DNA from: Gammaproteobacteria bacterium UBA5078
GTDB taxonomy: Bacteria; Pseudomonadota; Gammaproteobacteria; Pseudomonadales; Pseudohongiellaceae
Assembly (NCBI GenBank): GCA_002416505.1
Contig: DIAM01000012.1
Coordinates: forward strand, 62,001 to 126,000
Length of the DNA stretch: 64,000 bases
Reading direction: 5' to 3'
Shown piece after piece: positions 44,218 through 53,818 of the stretch (position 1 is its first letter; the number at the start of each line of letters is the position of its first letter). Both the position numbers and the translations under genes were made by a program. The notes beneath the pieces are model-generated. The model was not told where the DNA came from and ran no database searches. It saw nothing but the letters and a program-made list of their open reading frames with translations.

Positions 44218-45885
44218 ATGAACATTAAAGCGATTACAGAGGGTTTTTCCGTTACAGAGCAACTGAGTGTTGCCGATGTCGAGGCGCTCGCGGCGCAGGG
44301 AGTTAAGAGCCTCATCTGTAATCGGCCCGACGGGGAAAGCGAAGACCAGCCCAGCTATGCGCAGATCGAAGCTGCCGCGCAGGAGCAAGGCATGCTGATA
44401 CGCAATATCCCCGTTGTGTCGGGACAGATCGGCGACGAGGATGTTAAACAATTCGCGGAGGCTATGGCTGGCTTGCCGCGGCCGATTCTCGCCTATTGCC
44501 GAACCGGTACACGATCGATCAACTTGTGGGCCTTGGGGCAGGGCAGTAAGGGGCGCAGCACCGCCGAGATCATGGCAATCGGCAAACAAGCCGGCTATGA
44601 CCTGACGGACGCCGTAGCACGCTTATCCGCGGCGAAACCAGGCGCTGGCAAGTCCCGTCACTTCGCAGTGGTAATCGTGGGCGCAGGCGCCGGCGGGATT
44701 AGCACGGCTGCGAGTCTGCTCAAACGCAAGCCCGGCTTGCAGATTGCCCTAATCGACAGCGCCCAGAAACACTACTACCAGCCTGGCTGGACAATGGTAG
44801 GGGGGGGCATATTCAAGGCCCGCGATACTGAGCGCGAAATGGCTAGCCTAATCCCAAAGGGCGTGCAATGGCTGCAGAATGCGGTGGAGAGTTTCGCGCC
44901 GCAGAACAATAGCGTGACCCTCGATGACGGCAGTAGCGTGAGCTATGACCGCCTCGTTGTGGCCTGTGGCATCAAACTGAACTGGAAGGGTGTTGAGGGG
45001 CTAGAGGAGACCTTGGGTGAGAACGGCGTAACCTCGAACTATCGTTTCGACCTCGCTCCCTACACTTGGAAGTTAGTGCGTGGATTGCGTTCGGGAAAAG
45101 CGGTGTTCACGCAGCCACCGATGCCCATTAAATGCGCTGGGGCGCCCCAGAAAGCGCTCTATCTCTCCGCCGATCATTGGTATCGTCACGACAGGCTCAA
45201 GCACATCGATATCGAATTCTACAATGCCGGCGCGGTGCTGTTTGGTGTGAAGGAATATGTGCCAGCCCTGATGAAGTACATCGAGAAATATGCTGCGACT
45301 CTAAAGTTCAATCACCGCCTGACAAAAGTCGATGGCGAACAGAAGACCGCTTGGTTCGAGAGGAGCGACGCGCAGGGCAATAAAGACATGGTAAGCACCG
45401 AGTTCGATATGCTGCATGTCTGCCCGCCGCAGCAAGCCCCCGATATTATTCGCAATAGTGAACTCGCGGACGCTGCAGGTTGGGTGGATGTCGATCAGCT
45501 CACACTGCGCCACAAGCGTTTCGATAACATCTGGTCGCTCGGGGACGTGATGAATGCGCCCAATGCCAAAACTGCTGCTGCGGCCCGGAAGCAAGCACCA
45601 ATAGTAGCCTACAATATGCTGTCGGACATGGGCTTGGTAAAAGGACTTGCGCACTACGATGGCTACGGTTCGTGTCCGTTAACGGTAGAGCGAGGCAAGA
45701 TTGTGCTCGCAGAGTTTGGCTACGCAGGCAAGCTGCTGCCTAGTTTCCCATCATGGCTTCTCGAAGGCACCGAGCCCACGCGACTGGCGTGGGTTCTAAA
45801 GAAAGACCTCCTGCCTCCCATCTACTGGAACGGTATGTTGAAGGGGCGTGAATGGCTCGTGAAACCCCAAGCTAGCGAGGAATGA
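44218..45885 (+). CDS. DUF442 phosphatase-like domain fused to sulfide:quinone oxidoreductase
   Basis: The start is ATG 44218 (AGAAAGGACTACAGG upstream), giving 555 residues. Residues 1-110 are a BLH/DUF442 phosphatase-like domain with the loop YCRTGTRS (Cys94, Arg99). From residue 148 follows a type II SQR: FAD motif VVIVGAGAGGISTAASLL, GWTMVGGG, the catalytic Cys306 in IKCAGAPQK and Cys486 in DGYGSCPL, and an amphipathic C-terminus. Spacing and motifs match mitochondrial SQOR. It oxidises sulfide to persulfide and reduces quinone at the inner membrane. Fusion of the two domains in one gene is known in some proteobacteria; the role of the N-terminal domain is unclear. Confidence 0.88.
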   Translation: MNIKAITEGFSVTEQLSVADVEALAAQGVKSLICNRPDGESEDQPSYAQIEAAAQEQGMLIRNIPVVSGQIGDEDVKQFAEAMAGLPRPILAYCRTGTRSINLWALGQGSKGRSTAEIMAIGKQAGYDLTDAVARLSAAKPGAGKSRHFAVVIVGAGAGGISTAASLLKRKPGLQIALIDSAQKHYYQPGWTMVGGGIFKARDTEREMASLIPKGVQWLQNAVESFAPQNNSVTLDDGSSVSYDRLVVACGIKLNWKGVEGLEETLGENGVTSNYRFDLAPYTWKLVRGLRSGKAVFTQPPMPIKCAGAPQKALYLSADHWYRHDRLKHIDIEFYNAGAVLFGVKEYVPALMKYIEKYAATLKFNHRLTKVDGEQKTAWFERSDAQGNKDMVSTEFDMLHVCPPQQAPDIIRNSELADAAGWVDVDQLTLRHKRFDNIWSLGDVMNAPNAKTAAAARKQAPIVAYNMLSDMGLVKGLAHYDGYGSCPLTVERGKIVLAEFGYAGKLLPSFPSWLLEGTEPTRLAWVLKKDLLPPIYWNGMLKGREWLVKPQASEE

Positions 45886-45922
45886 GTTTGCGTTATTTGC
45901 AAGCGCAGAGCTGGGATCTGCG

Positions 45923-47626
45923 ATGACGCCTAAGCGGCAATGGTTGCCGGCCTTAGTCTGGCTAAAGGCATACAACGGAGGACATTTCTCCGGGGATTTA
46001 CTCGCCGCGATTATCGTAGTGATCATGTTGATTCCACAGTCACTAGCCTATGCCATGTTGGCCGGGTTGCCGGCTGAGATGGGGCTATATGCGAGCATTA
46101 CTCCTCTGGTGATTTATGCCCTGCTAGGCTCGAGTAGAGTGCTCTCGGTCGGGCCTGTCGCCATCATGTCGTTGATGACCGCTGCCGCGCTAGGCACGCT
46201 GGGTTTGGCTCCCGAGCAGTATATCGTAGCGGCGATGACCCTCGCCTTTATGTCCGGCGCCCTGCTAATCTTGTTGGGCTTCCTGCAACTCGGCTTCGTG
46301 GCAAACTTCATGTCACATCCCGTTGTCACCGGCTTCGTGACGGCCTCGGCGTTGATCATCGCCTTGAGCCAGGTGCAACATCTGTTAGGTATCTCCTCCC
46401 ATGGCTATACGCTTCTCGAGCTTATGCTCTCTCTATGGGAGTCGGCGAGACAGATGAGCGGGGTGACGGTGGCGCTGGCTGCGCCTACTCTGCTGTGGTT
46501 ATTCTGGTCCCGAAAGGGGGTCGCGAACATACTCAAGAAGATCGGCGTGTCCCATAGCACTGCGGTTTTGATTGGACGCTTCTGTCCCATCTTCGCAGTA
46601 ATATTTACAACGCTCATTACATGGGGCTTCGAACTCGACGCGAGGGGGGTCGCCATCGTCGGAGAAGTGCCCGCGGGGCTGCCCGAGTTCACCATGCCCT
46701 CGTTCTCGCTTGAGACATGGAGAATGCTCGCTGGTTCGGCGATCCTGATCGCTACGATTGGTTTCGTCGAATCAATTTCATTGGCGCAAGGCTTAGCCGC
46801 GAAGCGTCGCGAACGGATCGACCCCGACCAGGAATTGATTGGCCTCGGCGCGGCAAATGTGGCCACCAGTTTCTTGGGCGGATTTCCCGTTGCAGGGGGC
46901 TTCTCCCGCTCAGTAGTGAACTATGAGGCGGGCGCGGCAACCCCTGCTGCCGGCCTCTATGCCGCGTTGCTGATGGTGTTTGCAACACTGCTCTTAGTGC
47001 CTTTTCTGCATTTCCTGCCCCGCGCAACGCTTGCGGCCACCATCATCGCCGCCGTCTGGTCCTTGGTGGACCTAAAGATTCTTAAGACCGCCTGGCGCTA
47101 CTCTAAGGCGGATTTCCTCGCGGTATTCTTCACCATCGTGCTTACTCTCGTTGCGGGCGTTGAGATCGGTGTAGCCTCGGGGGTGCTCGTGTCCTTGATC
47201 GTGCATCTGTATAAGACCTCTCGTCCCCATGTGGCCGTAGTAGGGGAGCTGCCCGGCACGGAGCATTTTCGCAGCGTGACGAGGCACAACGTGGAGACTC
47301 ATGAGACCATCTTGTCGATCCGCATCGATGAGAGTCTCTACTTCGCCAACACGCGGTATTTGGAAGACATGATCTATGGCCTCATCGCGGAGCGGCCTAA
47401 GCTTAACCATGTAATTCTGATGTGCACGGCGGTCAACGAGGTCGACATGAGCGCGCTAGAGTCGATTCTGGCGATGAATAAACGGCTCGATGAGTTGAGT
47501 ATCAAGTTGCATCTGTCCGAGGTCAAGGGACCCGTCATGGATCGCCTAGAGCGGACAGATTTTCTCAGCAAGCTAAGTGGCAATGTGTATTTATCGCAAC
47601 ATCAGGCAGTAGAAGCCTTGAAATGA
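45923..47626 (+). CDS. SulP family anion permease with STAS domain
   Basis: A 567-residue inner-membrane transporter. The SulP opening HFSGDLLAAIIVVIMLIPQSLAYAMLAGLPAEMGLYAS is complete, followed by about 12 transmembrane helices and a cytoplasmic STAS domain (from about residue 445, with VILMCTAVNEVDMSALESIL). It is co-directional with the sulfur genes 37 bases after SQR, so it may export sulfite or sulfate produced by sulfide oxidation, or import sulfate. The direction of transport is inference. Confidence 0.9.
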   Translation: MTPKRQWLPALVWLKAYNGGHFSGDLLAAIIVVIMLIPQSLAYAMLAGLPAEMGLYASITPLVIYALLGSSRVLSVGPVAIMSLMTAAALGTLGLAPEQYIVAAMTLAFMSGALLILLGFLQLGFVANFMSHPVVTGFVTASALIIALSQVQHLLGISSHGYTLLELMLSLWESARQMSGVTVALAAPTLLWLFWSRKGVANILKKIGVSHSTAVLIGRFCPIFAVIFTTLITWGFELDARGVAIVGEVPAGLPEFTMPSFSLETWRMLAGSAILIATIGFVESISLAQGLAAKRRERIDPDQELIGLGAANVATSFLGGFPVAGGFSRSVVNYEAGAATPAAGLYAALLMVFATLLLVPFLHFLPRATLAATIIAAVWSLVDLKILKTAWRYSKADFLAVFFTIVLTLVAGVEIGVASGVLVSLIVHLYKTSRPHVAVVGELPGTEHFRSVTRHNVETHETILSIRIDESLYFANTRYLEDMIYGLIAERPKLNHVILMCTAVNEVDMSALESILAMNKRLDELSIKLHLSEVKGPVMDRLERTDFLSKLSGNVYLSQHQAVEALK

Positions 47627-47647
47627 TAAAAGCAGAACGGAAATGAG

Positions 47648-48133
47648 ATGAACGATGAGGCGAAGATTCGAAGTTGTTGGCGCTTGCATGAACAGGCCGC
47701 GGGTGAGGCGCTCGCAATCACGGCAGCTGGCTTTGCGGATATCGCCCGCGCCAGCGATCTGGATGAGGTGCGCACCGAGGATAAGGCAGTCTCGGCATTC
47801 GCCCTAGCGATCGGTGCGGGTCAGCCGCTCGATCATATTGCCTATCAATGGTGCATGACCCGCTTCGAGAACTTCGTTTACTTGGATCGCGTGGTGGTCG
47901 ATGTGCGCCATCGGCGCAGCGGCATCGCGAGCGCCATGCTTGCCGCTTTGCAAGTCAAGGCAGCCGCACAGGGCCGCGAGTTATTGCTATGCCAAGTTCA
48001 TGACCGTCCGGCCAATAAGTCGGGGCATCTGTTTGTGCAGAGCCAAGGCTTTGCGTCGATTGAGAGCGTGATGCTGCCTTCTCGAGAGATCGTCACGATG
48101 TATCAACGCTCTATCGCTATCGCCACGCCTTGA
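47648..48133 (+). CDS. GNAT family N-acetyltransferase
   Basis: A 161-residue single-domain GNAT. The acetyl-CoA motif is visible as VYLDRVVVDVRHRRSGIASAMLAAL (motif A, with R/Q-x-x-G reading RRSGIA) followed by LLCQVHDRPANKSGHLFVQSQGF. The substrate is unknown. It follows SulP by 21 bases and overlaps the convergent thiolase gene by 31 bases at its 3' end, so both genes share coding sequence there. Confidence 0.85.
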   Translation: MNDEAKIRSCWRLHEQAAGEALAITAAGFADIARASDLDEVRTEDKAVSAFALAIGAGQPLDHIAYQWCMTRFENFVYLDRVVVDVRHRRSGIASAMLAALQVKAAAQGRELLLCQVHDRPANKSGHLFVQSQGFASIESVMLPSREIVTMYQRSIAIATP

Positions 48134-49281
48134 CCACCCCCAATACAAAGTGTGGCTAGACCCTTGCTTACGTCGCGCTTGATCATCTCGTGCAGGAGTG
48201 TCACAAGTACGCGGCATCCAGACGCCCCAATCGGGTGGCCCAAGGCAATGGCGCCGCCGTTCACATTGAGTTTGGCGCTGTCCCATTGCAACTGTTCTGT
48301 CACGGCCAAAGCCTGCACGGCAAACGCCTCGTTGGACTCGATCAGATCGAGCTCCTCAACGCGCCAACCGGCCTTGGCGAGGCAGTTGCGCGTCGCAGTT
48401 ACCGGTGCCAAGCCCATGATGGCGGGATCGATAGCGGCATTGGCATAGGCTGAAATCTTGGCCAAAGGCGGAACTCCAAGCTTGTCGAGCATGGCCTTAT
48501 TACACAGAACGACTGCGGCGGCGCCATCGTTAAGACCCGAGGCATTGCCCGCTGTCACAGTCCCATCGGCCTTGAACACAGGCTTAAGGCGCGCTAATAA
48601 TTCGGAGCTTGTGTCGGGGCGTGGCCCTTGGTCTCTATCCACTATTATGGGGTCTCCTCTACGCTGCGGTATGCTGATCGGCAGGATCTCGGCGGCGAAG
48701 CGATTGGCCTTCATCGCGGCGGCGGCCTTGTGCTGGGAATCCAGTGCGAAGGCATCTTGTGCCTCGCGAGAAATATTGCATTTAGCCGCGATGTTCTCGG
48801 CAGTAATGCCCATATGATAATCGTTAAAAGCGTCCCATAAGCCATCGTGGAGCATAGAGTCTACTAGCTCCCAATTACCCATCTTCTGTCCCTGTCGAGC
48901 ATGGGGTAGAACGTGTGCCGATTGACTCATGCTCTCCATGCCTCCCGCAACAACGAGTTGGGCATCGCCCAGGGCGATTGACTGCGCGCCAAGATGCACG
49001 GCCTTGAGGCCTGAGCCGCACACCTTGTTGATGGTCATAGCGGGAGTCTGATTGCCAATTCCTGCCCGTATACTCGCCTGTCGAGCGGTGTTCTGGCCGC
49101 AGCCGGCGGTCAGAACATGCCCGAGTATTACCTCGTCTATCAGACTAGGATCGATCCTATATTTCTCGAGCAATTGGAAGATCACTTGGCTGCCCAGGTC
49201 GACGGCCGAGAGCTCTGCTAGCACCCCTTGGAAATTGCCTATGGCACTGCGACCTGCGGCGATAATATAAACGTCTTGCAT
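48103..49281 (-). CDS. acetyl-CoA C-acetyltransferase (thiolase)
   Basis: A 392-residue biosynthetic-type thiolase. The nucleophile Cys is in NKVCGSGLKAVHLGAQS (about residue 89), with the conserved ESNEAFAVQ, GHPIGASGCRVLVTLLHE (His and second Cys) and the late GGGQGVA loop. It condenses two acetyl-CoA or cleaves acetoacetyl-CoA. Neighbouring acetyl-CoA synthetase on the same strand (52 bases upstream) suggests a role in acetate or acetyl-CoA handling; no phaB or phaC is present. Its last 31 bases are antisense to the GNAT gene. Confidence 0.93.
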   Translation of the reverse strand: MQDVYIIAAGRSAIGNFQGVLAELSAVDLGSQVIFQLLEKYRIDPSLIDEVILGHVLTAGCGQNTARQASIRAGIGNQTPAMTINKVCGSGLKAVHLGAQSIALGDAQLVVAGGMESMSQSAHVLPHARQGQKMGNWELVDSMLHDGLWDAFNDYHMGITAENIAAKCNISREAQDAFALDSQHKAAAAMKANRFAAEILPISIPQRRGDPIIVDRDQGPRPDTSSELLARLKPVFKADGTVTAGNASGLNDGAAAVVLCNKAMLDKLGVPPLAKISAYANAAIDPAIMGLAPVTATRNCLAKAGWRVEELDLIESNEAFAVQALAVTEQLQWDSAKLNVNGGAIALGHPIGASGCRVLVTLLHEMIKRDVSKGLATLCIGGGQGVAIAIER

Positions 49282-49333
49282 AAACCCCCCACGATGAATT
49301 TGTCTCTATGCGCCTCGATGTTGCTTAGGCGCG

Positions 49334-51271
49334 CTAGCGATTCATCCTGTTTTCGATTAATTGATCCACGACGGCCGGGTCCGCCAGCGTCGAGGTATCA
49401 CCCATATTCTCTAGTTCGTTCGCCGCGATCTTACGGAGGATTCTGCGCATGATTTTGCCCGAACGGGTTTTCGGTAGGCCTGAGGCGAATTGAATGATCT
49501 CGGGGCGCGCGAACGCCCCGATCTCTTCTGCCACGAAAGCCAGTAAGTTCTTGCGAACGGCGTCGCTAGTCTCCACGCCATGCATGAGCGTTACATACGC
49601 ATAGATACTCTGGCCTTTGATGTCGTGGGGGTAACCCACCACTGCGGCCTCTGCAACTTGCGGATGGAGGACTAGCGCGCTCTCGATCTCCGCCGTGCCG
49701 AGCCGGTGCCCCGACACGTTAATAACGTCGTCTACGCGCCCGGTAATCCAGTAGTAGCCGTCGTCGTCACGCCGCGCACTATCGCCGGTAAAATAATAGC
49801 CTGGGTAGGCTTTGAAATAGGTGTCGATACAGCGCTGATGATCGCCGTACACCGTGCGAATCTGGCTCGGCCAACTGGTGCACAGTACTAGGTTTCCGGT
49901 AGCGGGCCCCTTCAACTCATGCCCCTCTGCATCGAGCAATGCCGGTAGCACGCCGAAGAAGGGGAGTGTTGCGGAGCCCGGTTTTAGGTCGGTTACGCCC
50001 GGCAATGGGGTGATCATTATGGCCCCCGTCTCGGTCTGCCACCACGTGTCGACGATTGGGCAGCGCCCTTCGCCGACCACATCGTAATACCATTGCCATG
50101 CCTCGGGGTTGATGGGTTCTCCCACGGAGCCGAGCAGGCGCAGCGATGCGCGTGAGGTCTTGTGTACGGGCTCATTACCGGCTGCCATGAGAGCGCGAAT
50201 GGCGGTAGGGGCGGTGTAGAGAATGTTGACTTGATGCTTGTCTACGACCTGCCACAGACGAGAGGCATCGGGGTAATTCGGAACCCCTTCAAAAATAAGT
50301 GTCGTGGCCCCATTGGCCAGTGGCCCGTAGACTATGTAGCTGTGGCCTGTGACCCAGCCGACGTCGGCGGTACACCAGTAGATGTCGCCCTCGTGGTAGT
50401 CGAAAACATAGCGGTGTGTCATCGCCGCGCCTAGCAAATAACCTGCGCTAGTGTGCAAGACACCCTTCGGCTTTCCGGTAGAGCCGGAGGTATAGAGGAT
50501 GAAAAGTGGGTCTTCGGCATCCATGACTTCGGGCTCGCAGTCGGGGCTCATCGATGCGCATATTTCGTGATACCAGACATCGCGTCCTTCGTGCCATTGC
50601 ACGTCGCCGCCAGTGTGCCGCACGACGAGTACTGTATGGACTGCGGGGCAATGCTCTAGCGCCTTGTCGACATTGTGCTTGAGGGCTATGCGCTTGCCTC
50701 CACGTAGGCCCTGGTCTGCCGTGATCACGATGCGGCAATCCGAATCGAGGATGCGGTCCTTTATAGCCTCTGGAGAGAAGCCGCCAAACACCACCGAGTG
50801 GACTGCGCCAATGCGAGCGCAGGCCAGCATGGCGTAAGTCGCCTCAGGAATCATGGGCATGTAGATGCTGACTCGGTCACCTTTGCCGACACCGCGCGCG
50901 CGCAGGGCGTTGGCGAGCTCACCAACGCGTTCATACATCGTCTGGTAGCTTATGTGGGCGCTGTCCTCGGGATTGTCACCCTCCCAGATCAATGCGGTCT
51001 GTGCGGCGCGGGCGGGAAGGTGCCTATCGACGCAGTTCACACACACATTTAGTTTGCCACCCTCGAACCAGCGCACCTCGGACTTGCCGAATTCGCCCGA
51101 GTGCACCTTGTCCCATGGGCTGATCCAATCGAGAAATTCTTTCGCTTGCTGCGTCCAGAATGCCTCTGGATTATGGATCGATTGCTGATACATTTTTTGA
51201 TATTGCTCGCGAACGATGAGGCTTTTCGCGGCCACTTCGGCGGGAACTGGGTAAAGGCGACTATCAGACAT
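49334..51271 (-). CDS. acs: acetyl-CoA synthetase
   Basis: The start is ATG 51271 (AGGACACGCACA upstream), giving 645 residues, the family length. Motifs are the adenylation loop YTSGSTGKPKGVLH, the DTWWQTETG motif, and the acetylatable lysine in KTRSGKIMRRILRK near residue 605. It activates acetate with ATP and CoA. In Pseudomonas an acetyl-CoA synthetase gene lies near the same pan cluster and acetate use falls under CbrAB control, which fits this neighbourhood. Confidence 0.97.
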   Translation of the reverse strand: MSDSRLYPVPAEVAAKSLIVREQYQKMYQQSIHNPEAFWTQQAKEFLDWISPWDKVHSGEFGKSEVRWFEGGKLNVCVNCVDRHLPARAAQTALIWEGDNPEDSAHISYQTMYERVGELANALRARGVGKGDRVSIYMPMIPEATYAMLACARIGAVHSVVFGGFSPEAIKDRILDSDCRIVITADQGLRGGKRIALKHNVDKALEHCPAVHTVLVVRHTGGDVQWHEGRDVWYHEICASMSPDCEPEVMDAEDPLFILYTSGSTGKPKGVLHTSAGYLLGAAMTHRYVFDYHEGDIYWCTADVGWVTGHSYIVYGPLANGATTLIFEGVPNYPDASRLWQVVDKHQVNILYTAPTAIRALMAAGNEPVHKTSRASLRLLGSVGEPINPEAWQWYYDVVGEGRCPIVDTWWQTETGAIMITPLPGVTDLKPGSATLPFFGVLPALLDAEGHELKGPATGNLVLCTSWPSQIRTVYGDHQRCIDTYFKAYPGYYFTGDSARRDDDGYYWITGRVDDVINVSGHRLGTAEIESALVLHPQVAEAAVVGYPHDIKGQSIYAYVTLMHGVETSDAVRKNLLAFVAEEIGAFARPEIIQFASGLPKTRSGKIMRRILRKIAANELENMGDTSTLADPAVVDQLIENRMNR

Positions 51272-51427
51272 TGTGCGTGTCCTGTGGATGAGATCTGTTC
51301 GGAATGAGTTGTTCAAGTCAGGCGCCCGCAATGAGGGCGAAATGCTTGTAGTGAGCAAGTTTTAGCAGGTTTTAGACGGTGAGTAAAATCTCCCTCCCCA
51401 TCCTTGCCGGTGTCTCTTGGTTTGGCG

Positions 51428-52273
51428 CTAGCGGTCGAAGCGCAGATTGTCGATCAGGCGTGTCTTGCCCATCCAGGCCGCGGCGAGAATTACTAGGGCT
51501 TTAGTCTGGGGGCTTGGTGCCTCTAAGCTATCGGCATCGCAGACACTGAAATAGTCGGGTTTGAACTCGGCCACCACTAAGCGTTGCTTTGCCTGAGCCT
51601 CCACCTCGTCTATAGAGGCTCCCTGTAGGAGCGCCTCAGAGGCCCATTGTAGGGTTTGTATCAATGCCACGGCCTTGGCCTTCTGTTCGGTGCTCAAATA
51701 GCCATTGCGCGAGCTCAGCGCCAGTCCGCTAGGCTCGCGTTGCGTAGGGACCCCAATAACGTCGATGGGTTGACACAGATCCGCCACCATCTTCTGAATC
51801 ACCTTAAACTGTTGATAGTCCTTGAGTCCGAATAGGGCGCTGTGTGGCTGCACCATATTGAATAATTTGCTCACCACCGTGGCGACCCCCTCGAAATGTC
51901 CAGGACGGCTCGCGCCACAATAGCCGCTAGACAGGCCCGGCACGGAGACGACCGTGTGCTGCGCGAGTCCCAGTGGATACATCTGCGCGACAGAGGGCAG
52001 AAACAGGAAGTCACATTGCGCTGCGCGCAACTTCTCTTGGTCCAGTTCGAGCGTGCGCGGGTAGGCATCGAGATCCTCGTTCGGACCGAACTGCATGGGA
52101 TTGACGAAGATCGTGCAGACCACCGCGTCGGCGTAGTGGCGCGCCTGCTCGACTAGATGGATATGGCCGGCGTGCAGGTTGCCCATGGTCGGCACAAGGG
52201 CGATACGTTGCCCCGCAGTGCGCTGCTGCGCGAGTGTTTCTCGCAGGGCTTGGATGGTGGTCAGCGTTTGCAT
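51428..52273 (-). CDS. panC: pantothenate synthetase
   Basis: A 281-residue PanC joining pantoate and beta-alanine with ATP. Signatures are the PTMGNLHAGHIHLVEQAR HIGH-type motif, FVNPMQFGPNEDLDAYPRT, GLKDYQQFKVIQKMV and SSRNGYLS. It starts 12 bases after panB, so panB-panC form an operon. No panD is in the window. Confidence 0.97.
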   Translation of the reverse strand: MQTLTTIQALRETLAQQRTAGQRIALVPTMGNLHAGHIHLVEQARHYADAVVCTIFVNPMQFGPNEDLDAYPRTLELDQEKLRAAQCDFLFLPSVAQMYPLGLAQHTVVSVPGLSSGYCGASRPGHFEGVATVVSKLFNMVQPHSALFGLKDYQQFKVIQKMVADLCQPIDVIGVPTQREPSGLALSSRNGYLSTEQKAKAVALIQTLQWASEALLQGASIDEVEAQAKQRLVVAEFKPDYFSVCDADSLEAPSPQTKALVILAAAWMGKTRLIDNLRFDR

Positions 52274-52285
52274 TTGTCTACGAGC

Positions 52286-53119
52286 CTAGTCGAAGCTGTG
52301 TTCTGGGCCGGGGAACTGTTTGCTCTTCACTTGCAGAACGAAGTCCTGCAAGGCGCCACGAATCCCGTCTTGCGAGTCTTTCAGGAAGTTCTTCACGAAT
52401 TTCGGTGTGATAGGCGAGATGCCAAGCAAGTCGTGTAAGACCATGACTTGGGCGTCGGTATCCGGCCCGGCGCCAATGCCGATGACGGGGATAGTCAACA
52501 TCTCACTGATCTGACGAGCTAAGGCTTGGGGAACACACTCGAGCAATAAGATACTCGCGCCAGAGGCCTCTAGTAATTGTGCCTCGGCGATCATGCTCTC
52601 GGCCTGGCGTGGGTCGCGGCCCTGCACGTGATACCCGCCGATGCGATTGATCGACTGGGGGGTCAGCCCCATATGCGCGCACACAGGAATGCCGCGCTCC
52701 GCTAGGAGATGGGTTGAGTTGGCGATCCAAGCGCCGCCCTCGATCTTGATCATCTGCGCCCCGGCGCGCATTAACGTGGCGGCATTCTCGAGGGTCTGGG
52801 TTTCAGAGGCATAGCTCATGAAGGGCATGTCACCGACTATGAAGGCCCCGCGGTTGCCCCGTTTCACGCTGCTGATGTGATAAACCATATCGTCCATGGT
52901 GACCGGAAGCGTGCTGTCGTGGCCTTGTAACACCATGCCCAGCGAGTCGCCCACCAGTATTACTTCCACACCCGCTTCGCTGACCAATTGCGCAAAGCAA
53001 GCGTCATAGGCCGTGAGGCAGGTGAATTTTTCGCCGTTCTGCTTGAGCTTAATGAGTGTGCTCAAGGTGGTGGCGCGACGATTGGCCTGGGCGACGTTAG
53101 GGGAAGACTGCGAGCTCAT
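52286..53119 (-). CDS. panB: ketopantoate hydroxymethyltransferase
   Basis: A 277-residue PanB, first enzyme of pantothenate synthesis. The typical blocks are TAYDACFAQLVSEAGVEVILVGDSLGMVLQG, DMPFMSY, MIKIEGG, GLTPQS and GIGAGPDTDAQVMVLHDLLG, including the Mg-binding Asp and Glu. It lies between the deoxynucleoside kinase (18 bases upstream) and panC. Confidence 0.97.
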   Translation of the reverse strand: MSSQSSPNVAQANRRATTLSTLIKLKQNGEKFTCLTAYDACFAQLVSEAGVEVILVGDSLGMVLQGHDSTLPVTMDDMVYHISSVKRGNRGAFIVGDMPFMSYASETQTLENAATLMRAGAQMIKIEGGAWIANSTHLLAERGIPVCAHMGLTPQSINRIGGYHVQGRDPRQAESMIAEAQLLEASGASILLLECVPQALARQISEMLTIPVIGIGAGPDTDAQVMVLHDLLGISPITPKFVKNFLKDSQDGIRGALQDFVLQVKSKQFPGPEHSFD

Positions 53120-53137
53120 AATGATCCACCAGTGGGA

Positions 53138-53818
53138 TTACAGGAGGCTAGGTTTAGGATTGAAGTAATGTGTCCCGTTGGTACATGCCAGAATCTGGGT
53201 CACGAGGAGTTGATAATCGTCCTCATTGCCGACAAGGTCAATCTCGGCACAGTTCACGATCAGGAGCGGACCCTTGTTGTAGTAGTGAAAGAAATCCGTG
53301 TAGGCGACATTAAGTCGTTCAAGGTAGTCGATGTGAATACTCTGCTCTGCGTCGATGCCACGTTTTTGTATGCGTTCCATCAAGACGTCCGCAGGCGCCT
53401 GCAGATAGACGACCAAGTCGGGTACGGGGGCGTCGATGGTGAGGTGATTGTAGACCTGCTGATAGAGCGCGAACTCGTCGGCGTCTAGATTCTGCCGCGC
53501 GAACAAAGGGTCTTTGTCGATCAGGAAGTCCGCGACGCGCACTTGTTCGAAAAGATCGTCTTGGCGCAGGTCCTGAATCTGGCGCGAGCGCTGAAACAGG
53601 AAGAATAGCTGGGTGGCCAAGGCGTTGCGTTTGGGATCGTGATAGAAACGCTCGAGAAAAGGGTTCTCTTCGGGCAACTCTAGCAGCGTATCGTAATTGA
53701 AGGTCTCGGCGAGGCGCTTGGTCAGGCTAGTTTTGCCAACCCCAATAGGACCCTCTACGGCGATAAATCGCGGCGCAGTAGTGGTAACTCGCTGTGCGGA
53801 GATAGGGCTCGCTTTCAC
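53138..53818 (-). CDS. deoxynucleoside kinase (dCK/dGK family)
   Basis: A 226-residue P-loop kinase: EGPIGVGKTSL (about residues 21-31), a substrate segment LLELPEENPFLERFY, LFQRSRQIQDL, the DFLIDKDPLF segment and lid-like MERIQKRG. It phosphorylates deoxynucleosides for salvage. Translation starts at GTG 53818, overlapping the pcnB stop (GTGA). In many relatives folK lies at this spot before or instead of this gene; here folK is absent. Confidence 0.87.
   Translation of the reverse strand: MKASPISAQRVTTTAPRFIAVEGPIGVGKTSLTKRLAETFNYDTLLELPEENPFLERFYHDPKRNALATQLFFLFQRSRQIQDLRQDDLFEQVRVADFLIDKDPLFARQNLDADEFALYQQVYNHLTIDAPVPDLVVYLQAPADVLMERIQKRGIDAEQSIHIDYLERLNVAYTDFFHYYNKGPLLIVNCAEIDLVGNEDDYQLLVTQILACTNGTHYFNPKPSLL

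Noticed and set aside
44218..44560. Separate phosphatase gene upstream of SQR
   Set aside because: The DUF442 domain reads straight into the FAD domain with no stop or internal start signal, so it is one fused protein.
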